In this document: positions 58,844 through 64,000 of the stretch, piece after piece
Numbering within the stretch: the first letter of the stretch is position 1
Layout of the letters: every line of letters begins with the position of its first letter
Assembly: GCA_963735085.1 (NCBI GenBank)
Contig: CAVTJP010000002.1
Span: 868,001-932,000 of the forward strand
Reading direction: 5' to 3'
Source of the DNA: DATJGR01 sp963735085
Lineage (GTDB): Bacteria > Pseudomonadota > Gammaproteobacteria > Pseudomonadales > Azotimanducaceae
Length of the DNA stretch: 64,000 bases
The notes under the pieces: generated by a model
What the model was told of the DNA's origin: nothing
The model's input: only the letters and a program-made list of their open reading frames with translations
The model's database searches: none
Made by a program: the position numbers and the translations under genes

Positions 58844-60753
58844 AGCGGCAGACTCTTCAATTGACGGCCGCCGTACGACAGATTCACCAGGGCGCGCGTC
58901 ACGGTGATCGCCGTGAACATCGACGTCACGAGGCCGAGCGCCAATGTCACTGCGAATCCTTTGACCGGCCCGGTGCCAAACGCCAGCAAAATGATGGCGA
59001 TGAACAACGTCGTCAGATTCGAATCGAAGATCGTGACGAATGCGCGATCGAATCCGGCCTGGATCGCGGCCTGCGGCGGTCGCTCGCGCAGTTCCTCGCG
59101 GATACGACAGAAGATCAGCACGTTGGCATCCACCGCCATGCCCATCGTCAGCACGATGCCGGCAATACCGGGCATCGTCAGCGTGGCACCGAGTACCGAC
59201 ATCAGGCCGACCAGCAGAACCACGTTGATGCCGAGCGCCACGTTGGCCAGCAGGCCGAAGACCTTGTAAAGCACCACCATCGTGATCAGCACCAGCGCAT
59301 AGCCACCGATCGCCGCGCGGATACCGTCACGGATGTTGTCTTCACCCAGGCTCGCACCAACCGTGCGCTCCTCGACGATGTACATCGGTGCGGCCAATGC
59401 GCCCGCGCGCAACAGCAACGCCAGATCGCGCGCCTCACCGAGACCCACGCCGGTGATGCGAAACCGGTAGCCAAGCGCCGATTGGATCGTTGCCACATTG
59501 ATCAGGCGCTTTTCTTCGACGCTGTAGTGCTCCACGACATCCTTGCCGTCCTTCACCACCGTTCGGGTACGCGGCTTGAGTTCCTTGTAGAGAATCGCCA
59601 TCTGATTGCCGACGTTGTTCTTCGTCGCATCGCTCATGCGTTCGCCGCCGACGCCGTCCAGCGTGATGCTGACTTGCGGCAGGTTGTTCTGCGGATCGTA
59701 ATCCTGCACCGCATTGGTCACGTGATCGCCCGTGACGATGTTCTGGCGCTCGACGACCACCGTGCGGCCTTCGTACGGATAACTTTCCGTCTCGGACGGC
59801 CGCTCATCTGGTTTCGCCACGAGGCGGAACTCGAGGTTGGCGAATTTGTTCAGGATGCGCTTCGCGTCTGCGCTGTCTTGTACACCCGGCAGGTCGACCA
59901 CGATGCGCGTCTTGCCCAGGCTCTGCACCAGCGGTTCCGACACACCGAGTTCGTTGACCCGATTGCGCAGACTCTGCAGATTCTGCTGGATCGCGTAGGA
60001 CTCTATTTCGTTGACCTTCGCCGGCTTCATCGTCATCAGCAGGCCCGGCTTGCCGTCGACGTCGCGCGCGAGGATCTGGAAGTCGCCGTACTCCTTCTGC
60101 AGCGCCTGTTGCGCTTCGTCGCGCACGGTGGCTTCGTTGAATGCAATGGTGATCTGGGTGCCGGACACCATGTCCTTGGTCGGTACATAGCGCAGTCGCG
60201 CTTCACGCAGGATACGGCGGATGTTGTCTTCCTCGCTCGTCATGCGGTCGCCGATCGCCTTCTTCATGTCGACTTCGAGCAGGAAATGTACGCCGCCGGA
60301 TAAGTCGAGCCCATACGACATCGGCTTGGCACCCAGCGCTTGCAGCCATTTCGGGGTAGTGGGCGCCAGGTTCAGCGCGACAACGAAGCGTGACGCGGTC
60401 GTCGGATCGCTCTGCAGCGCGGCCTGAACCAGGGCGCTGCCGTGCAACTGGTCGTCGTTGCTGAACACGCGCAACACCGCGTCGCGCGCGCCGACATGGA
60501 TACCTTTGACGCGGATACCACCGTGCTCGAGGGCCTGGGCTGCACGGTTGACGATATCCTGGCTCATTGTTGCATCCGCCGCTTCGGCGCGAATCTGCAG
60601 CGCGAAGTCTGGTGGATACAAGTTCGGCAACGCATACATCGCGCCGAGCGCGATGACGAACACAATCGCAATATAGCGCCCCACAGAATAGGTGTTGGGC
60701 GCACGCGTGGGGCCTTCGGACAGCCCGATCATGCGGTCGATCAGACCGCTCAT
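58840..60753 (-). CDS. secD: Protein translocase subunit SecD
   Basis: 637 aa RND-family translocase subunit. First membrane span near residues 28-46, large periplasmic P1 domain (GLDLSGGVHFLLEVDM, residues 145-160), then five more spans including GMAVDANVLIFCRIREEL, with the conserved Asp of the proton path. Operon yajC-secD-secF downstream of tgt. Confidence 0.98.
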   Translation of the reverse strand: MSGLIDRMIGLSEGPTRAPNTYSVGRYIAIVFVIALGAMYALPNLYPPDFALQIRAEAADATMSQDIVNRAAQALEHGGIRVKGIHVGARDAVLRVFSNDDQLHGSALVQAALQSDPTTASRFVVALNLAPTTPKWLQALGAKPMSYGLDLSGGVHFLLEVDMKKAIGDRMTSEEDNIRRILREARLRYVPTKDMVSGTQITIAFNEATVRDEAQQALQKEYGDFQILARDVDGKPGLLMTMKPAKVNEIESYAIQQNLQSLRNRVNELGVSEPLVQSLGKTRIVVDLPGVQDSADAKRILNKFANLEFRLVAKPDERPSETESYPYEGRTVVVERQNIVTGDHVTNAVQDYDPQNNLPQVSITLDGVGGERMSDATKNNVGNQMAILYKELKPRTRTVVKDGKDVVEHYSVEEKRLINVATIQSALGYRFRITGVGLGEARDLALLLRAGALAAPMYIVEERTVGASLGEDNIRDGIRAAIGGYALVLITMVVLYKVFGLLANVALGINVVLLVGLMSVLGATLTMPGIAGIVLTMGMAVDANVLIFCRIREELRERPPQAAIQAGFDRAFVTIFDSNLTTLFIAIILLAFGTGPVKGFAVTLALGLVTSMFTAITVTRALVNLSYGGRQLKSLPL

Positions 60754-60781
60754 TGCGCAGACTCGTGGCGTCGGCCGCGAA

Positions 60782-61120
60782 TCACTTGTCGTCCAACGAC
60801 TTCAGCGTGCCTTTAGGCAGTGTGGCGCCGACAGCGCTCTTCTGAATACGCAATTCAACGTTGTTGGCGACTTGAACTTTGACGAAGTCGTCCTCCACCT
60901 TTGCGACTCTGCCGACGATGCCGCCCGCAGTAACGACCTCGTCTCCCTTCGAAAGCCCCGCCATCAACGCCTGTTGTTCCTTGCGGCGTTTGCTCTGCGG
61001 CCGCCACAACAGGAAATAGAAAATGCCGACAAAGCCGACCAGTAGAACCAGATCCATGTAGCCTGGGCCGGGCGGCGGAGCGGCCCCTGCCGCATACGCG
61101 GCGGTATCAAATAGATTCAT
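60782..61120 (-). CDS. yajC: Sec translocase accessory protein YajC
   Basis: 112 aa with one membrane span (YMDLVLLVGFVGIFYFLLWRPQSKRRKEQQALM) and the small cytoplasmic domain KGDEVVTAGGIVGRVAKVEDDFVKVQV. Associates with SecDF. Overlaps the tgt end by 14 bp. Confidence 0.97.
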   Translation of the reverse strand: MNLFDTAAYAAGAAPPPGPGYMDLVLLVGFVGIFYFLLWRPQSKRRKEQQALMAGLSKGDEVVTAGGIVGRVAKVEDDFVKVQVANNVELRIQKSAVGATLPKGTLKSLDDK

Positions 61121-62219
61121 CCGGAGAGTTCCAACCGTTGTGCAGGGCAGCGACGAGGGTGCGAAATGTACCGAGTTCGATGGCCGTCCGCAAACGACGC
61201 ATCAAGCTCTGATAGTAGTGCAGATTGTGAATGGTCATCAGCACGCTGCCCAGAATCTCGCCGCAGCGATCCAGGTGGTGCAAGTAGGCGCAGGTGAATT
61301 CACTACAGGTGTAACACTGGCAGGCCTCATCGATCGGCCGGCGATTGTCGCGGTGCCGCGCATTGCGAATCTTCAGAATTCCTCGAGACGTAAACAAATA
61401 GCCGTTGCGCGCGTTGCGCGTCGGCATCACGCAGTCGAACATGTCGACGCCGAGCGCGACCGCCGCGACGAGGTCCGCCGGCGTCCCGACACCCATCAGG
61501 TAGCGGGGCCGATCGACGGGCATCAGCGGCAACAGTTCCGTGAGCACCGCCGCCATGTCCTGCTTCGATTCGCCCACCGACAATCCGCCAACGGCATAGC
61601 CATCGAACCCGATCGCGACGAGCCGCTCGAGCGACTCGCGGCGCAGGTCGCTGTACATGCCGCCCTGCACGATGCCGAACAGCGCGGCGTCGCTGTCACC
61701 GTGGGCTGCCCTGCTGCGCGTCGCCCAACGCAACGACAATTGCATCGACTGGCGCGCCTGGTCGTGCGTCGACGGATGCGCAGTGCATTCGTCGAATGCC
61801 ATCACGATGTCGGCGCCGAGGTTGCGCTGCACCTGCATCGACCGCTCGGGTGACAGAAACACGCGATCGCCGTTGACCGGCGATTTGAAATCAACGCCTT
61901 CCTCGGTGACCTTGCGCAGCGCACCGAGACTCCACACCTGGAAGCCGCCGGAATCGGTCAGGACCGGCCCAGGCCAGTTCATGAATCCATGCAGACCGCC
62001 GAGATCACGCACAATTGCATCGCCGGGACGCAGTAATAGATGAAAGGTATTGGCGAGCACGATCTGCGCACCGAGATCATGCAGCTGCGCCGGCGTCATC
62101 GCCTTCACGGTGCCATACGTGCCGACCGGCATGAACGCCGGTGTCACGAACGAACCATGCGCCGTCGAGACGCGTCCAGCGCGCGCGGCACCATCCCGTG
62201 CCTGCAGCTCAAAGCGCAT
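61107..62219 (-). CDS. tgt: tRNA-guanine transglycosylase
   Basis: Exchanges G34 for preQ1 in queuosine tRNAs. 370 aa from ATG 62219: substrate-binding PVLTDSGGFQVWSLG, catalytic Asp in GVDMFDCVMPTRNARNG, zinc site CQCYTCSEFTCAYLHHL. The ATG overlaps the queA stop region by 11 bp; an open frame upstream to 62324 lies inside queA and is rejected. Confidence 0.98.
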   Translation of the reverse strand: MRFELQARDGAARAGRVSTAHGSFVTPAFMPVGTYGTVKAMTPAQLHDLGAQIVLANTFHLLLRPGDAIVRDLGGLHGFMNWPGPVLTDSGGFQVWSLGALRKVTEEGVDFKSPVNGDRVFLSPERSMQVQRNLGADIVMAFDECTAHPSTHDQARQSMQLSLRWATRSRAAHGDSDAALFGIVQGGMYSDLRRESLERLVAIGFDGYAVGGLSVGESKQDMAAVLTELLPLMPVDRPRYLMGVGTPADLVAAVALGVDMFDCVMPTRNARNGYLFTSRGILKIRNARHRDNRRPIDEACQCYTCSEFTCAYLHHLDRCGEILGSVLMTIHNLHYYQSLMRRLRTAIELGTFRTLVAALHNGWNSPDESI

Positions 62220-63252
62220 GGTCGAGCCGCCGGGAAATGAACATGGCGTCCCCATAGCTGAAGAATCGATATTCGCGGCGAACCGCTTCGGCATATGCAT
62301 CGAGCAGCAGGCGCCGCCCGGCAAACGCCGATACCAGCATCAGCAACGTGGACTCCGGCAGATGAAAGTTGGTCAGCAGCGCATCGACTACGTGAAACCG
62401 GTAGCCCGGATAGATGAAGATATCGGTCTCGCCGTCGAACGGTTCGAGGCTGCCTGACCTCGCGGCGCTTTCCAGCGCGCGTACCACCGTCGTACCCACC
62501 GCAACCACGCGGCCGCCGCGCGCTCTGCAGGCAGCGACCTGCGCCACCAACTGCGCGCCGACGCGCACGCGCTCGGTGTGCATCACGTGCGTCGCGATGT
62601 CGTCCGCACGAACGGGTTGAAAAGTCCCGGCACCGACGTGCAGCGTGATCCGCGCGATACGCGTGCCGCGTGCCTCGCAACGCGCCAGCAGCGACTGATC
62701 GAAATGCAGACCGGCCGTCGGCGCCGCGACGGACCCGCGATGTTCGGCGAACACGGTCTGATAGCGCGCCTCGTCTACATCGTCGGGAACGCGCGCGATG
62801 TACGGCGGCAGTGGCACCTGGCCGCAGCGGTCGATGACATCGTCGACGCGCTGTTCGAATTCGAAGCGGTACAGGTCCGCGCAGCGATCGACCATCGTGG
62901 CGCGCGCACCGTCCGGCGCTAGCGCGATCGTGCGGCCGGGCTTCAGCGGCTTGCTGACGCGCACCTGACAGAGCGCACGATGGTCGTCCTCGATCCGCTC
63001 GATCAGCAGTTCGGCAACTCCACCGGTATCTTTACGCCCATGCAGGCGCGCGCGGATGACGCGGGTGTCGTTCAGCACCAGCAGATCGTCGGGCGAGAGC
63101 AATTCGGCCAGCGTATCGAAACGGCTGTGCTCTATCGCATCGCGGTACGGATCGACCACCATCAGACGGCTGTCGGTGCGATTGACCAGCGGGCGTTGCG
63201 CGATCAGATGTTCGGGCAGCACGTAAGTGAAATCGCTGCGCGTCAGAGACAT
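62209..63252 (-). CDS. queA: S-adenosylmethionine:tRNA ribosyltransferase-isomerase
   Basis: Builds epoxyqueuosine from preQ1 in tRNA. 347 aa with the family start RSDFTYVLPEHLIAQRPLVNRTDSRLMVVD, LPPYIARVPDDVDEARYQTVFAEHRGSVAAPTAGLHFD and the C-terminal NFHLPESTLLMLVSAFAG. First gene of queA-tgt-yajC-secD-secF. Confidence 0.98.
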   Translation of the reverse strand: MSLTRSDFTYVLPEHLIAQRPLVNRTDSRLMVVDPYRDAIEHSRFDTLAELLSPDDLLVLNDTRVIRARLHGRKDTGGVAELLIERIEDDHRALCQVRVSKPLKPGRTIALAPDGARATMVDRCADLYRFEFEQRVDDVIDRCGQVPLPPYIARVPDDVDEARYQTVFAEHRGSVAAPTAGLHFDQSLLARCEARGTRIARITLHVGAGTFQPVRADDIATHVMHTERVRVGAQLVAQVAACRARGGRVVAVGTTVVRALESAARSGSLEPFDGETDIFIYPGYRFHVVDALLTNFHLPESTLLMLVSAFAGRRLLLDAYAEAVRREYRFFSYGDAMFISRRLDHAL

Positions 63253-63328
63253 TGGCTTGACCGACCAATGAAGAGCCGGCGAGTTTACGTGACGTCAGGT
63301 GTTCGGGGTAGATTCGGCGGCCGATCGA

Positions 63329-63357
63329 TTGACCATGACCGAGGCGTTGGCTAACCT
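63329..63357 (+). promoter_or_regulatory. Promoter of tRNA-Leu
   Basis: -35 TTGACC (63329-63334), 17-bp spacer, -10 TAACCT (63352-63357), then a C-rich CCCCGCCC discriminator typical of stringently controlled stable-RNA promoters. tRNA starts 13 bp after the -10. Confidence 0.75.
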
Positions 63358-63370
63358 CCCCGCCCTCGCC

Positions 63371-63457
63371 GCCCGGGTGGCGAAACTGGTAGACGCGCCA
63401 GACTCAAAATCTGGTTGGGGAAACTCAGTGTCGGTTCGATTCCGACCCCGGGCACCA
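63371..63457 (+). tRNA. tRNA-Leu (anticodon CAA)
   Basis: 87-nt class II tRNA. Acceptor GCCCGGG pairs with CCCGGGC; anticodon stem CCAGA/TCTGG encloses CTCAAAA with anticodon CAA; variable arm TTGGGGAAACTCAG-type; T arm TCGGTTCGATTCCGA; discriminator A and encoded CCA. Decodes UUG. Confidence 0.97.
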
Positions 63458-63726
63458 GATAATTACAAGACCCACCCCGACACCTCTACCGGTTCATCCA
63501 TCGAGCCGTGTCGGGGGTGATACCGGCATGCATCATTGAAACGCCGGATCACAACCGTAGTGTGCGAAGAACCGGACGCGACGCGATCGACACGCTGTCC
63601 GATAGCGTGTTCACAGCTCGTTGATCGTCACATTTCGTAACAAAAAATAGTCGCCGATCCGCAACCGATTTCGGTCGGTGCCTGCCTCTACCGTAGTTCC
63701 TGCAAACGCAGCCACGGCGGAGCCGT
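63458..63726. other. Non-coding stretch after tRNA-Leu
   Basis: 269 bp without a credible gene. CCCCGACAC (63475-63483) and GTGTCGGGG (63508-63516) can form a 9-bp stem with a 24-nt loop, perhaps a weak tRNA terminator, but there is no U-run. An AT-rich patch (63641-63651) precedes the last gene. No integrase, direct repeat of the tRNA end or other sign of an attachment site was seen within the window. Confidence 0.4.
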
Positions 63727-64000
63727 ATGCCGATCGATGCCTACTCGATTCTCGGACGCAGCAAAACGCTGGAGTTGAAGATCGCAACCGGCGATGCCGC
63801 ACGCGGGCAGGTGCTCGAATTCATTCGTGGGCGCTTTCTGGCTTGCTTCGAAGCCGAAGTCGACGACGACTCCCCGACTCTGGTCGGCGTGTTCGACTCT
63901 GCCAGGAGTCTGATCGCGGCGTTTGGTTTGCGCGACGCGTCGAGCGGTTTCTTTTGCGAGCGCTATCTGGACGAACCGCTCGAAGATGCATTGACCCGCG
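63727..64000 (+). CDS. Unknown protein, 5' part (runs off window)
   Basis: Open frame from ATG 63727 with GGCGGAG upstream, 91 codons to the window end without a stop. It begins MPIDAYSILGRSKTLELK and contains GQVLEFIRGRFLACFEAEVDDDSPTLVGVFDSARSLIAAFGLRD. No signal peptide or membrane span. I do not recognise the family. SD, codon pattern and lack of stops make it a real gene. Confidence 0.65.
   Translation, partial: MPIDAYSILGRSKTLELKIATGDAARGQVLEFIRGRFLACFEAEVDDDSPTLVGVFDSARSLIAAFGLRDASSGFFCERYLDEPLEDALTR

Noticed and set aside
58861..60303. Long antisense open frame (480 codons) opposite secD
   Set aside because: secD is complete and conserved on the other strand; long antisense frames are expected in GC-rich coding DNA, and this one has His/Arg/Asp-rich nonsense composition.
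63371..63726. Attachment site of a genomic island at tRNA-Leu
   Set aside because: No integrase gene or repeated tRNA end is visible inside the window.
1..64000. CRISPR arrays, insertion sequences, rRNA genes, classical riboswitches
   Set aside because: None seen on reading both strands; the repeats present are tandem minisatellites or palindromes without spacers or transposases.

Overview
This GC-rich 64 kb window is a chromosomal segment of a free-living gammaproteobacterium, probably outside the Enterobacterales; the order cannot be fixed from the sequence alone. The evidence is gene order: rpoE-rseA-rseB-mucD divergent from nadB, ffh/rpsP-rimM-trmD-rplS, xerD-dsbC-hom, recJ-prfB-lysS, guaB-guaA, ndk-rlmN-pilF-rodZ-hisS-yfgM-bamB-der, iscRS-trmJ next to suhB, and yajC-secD-secF after queA-tgt. 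Almost all of it is dense core housekeeping DNA in compact, often 4-bp-overlapping operons.

Layout. 1-3511 (minus): envelope-stress sigma factor, anti-sigma factor, RseB and a MucD/DegP protease cut by the window edge. 3690-7203: nadB, then minus-strand sdhE-ygfX and plus-strand ygfZ. 7214-12723 (minus): a complete five-enzyme valine distal catabolic operon. 12852-21212 (minus): ung, lysS, prfB (with the programmed +1 frameshift), recJ, hom, dsbC, xerD. 21291-21504 (plus): a candidate structured small RNA with an excellent intrinsic terminator. 21508-24941 (minus): rplS, trmD, rimM, rpsP, ffh. 25096-27161 (plus): a CcsA-like membrane protein and a CorC/HlyC protein. 27202-29183 (minus): leuA preceded by a leucine-rich leader peptide. 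29273-36559: purT, gamma-carbonic-anhydrase-like protein, DUF3135-like protein, Nudix hydrolase, purL, tadA. 36663-40729: a more accessory stretch (flavin monooxygenase-like protein, orphan serine protease, epimerase, SDR, Kbp). 40817-46207: guaA, guaB, xseA, an M23 peptidase. 46428-56806 (minus): der back to trmJ. 56960 to the end: suhB, secF, secD, yajC, tgt, queA, tRNA-Leu(CAA) and a truncated unknown gene.

The most interesting signals are mostly between or at the edges of genes: (i) the candidate sRNA between xerD and rplS; (ii) a leucine-rich, probably leaderless leader peptide upstream of leuA, implying translation-coupled control; (iii) short tandem repeats at gene borders: six 15-bp units in the sdhE/ygfX overlap, five 15-bp units opening secF, 13-14-bp units bridging prfB and lysS, 21-22-bp units before nadB; (iv) an iscR-iscS pair with a near-consensus IscR operator but no iscUA-hscBA-fdx, and an IscS lacking the usual C-terminal tail; (v) long palindromic intergenic elements, two of which share a GGGTCAGA core. 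No CRISPR array, prophage, insertion sequence or rRNA gene was found.
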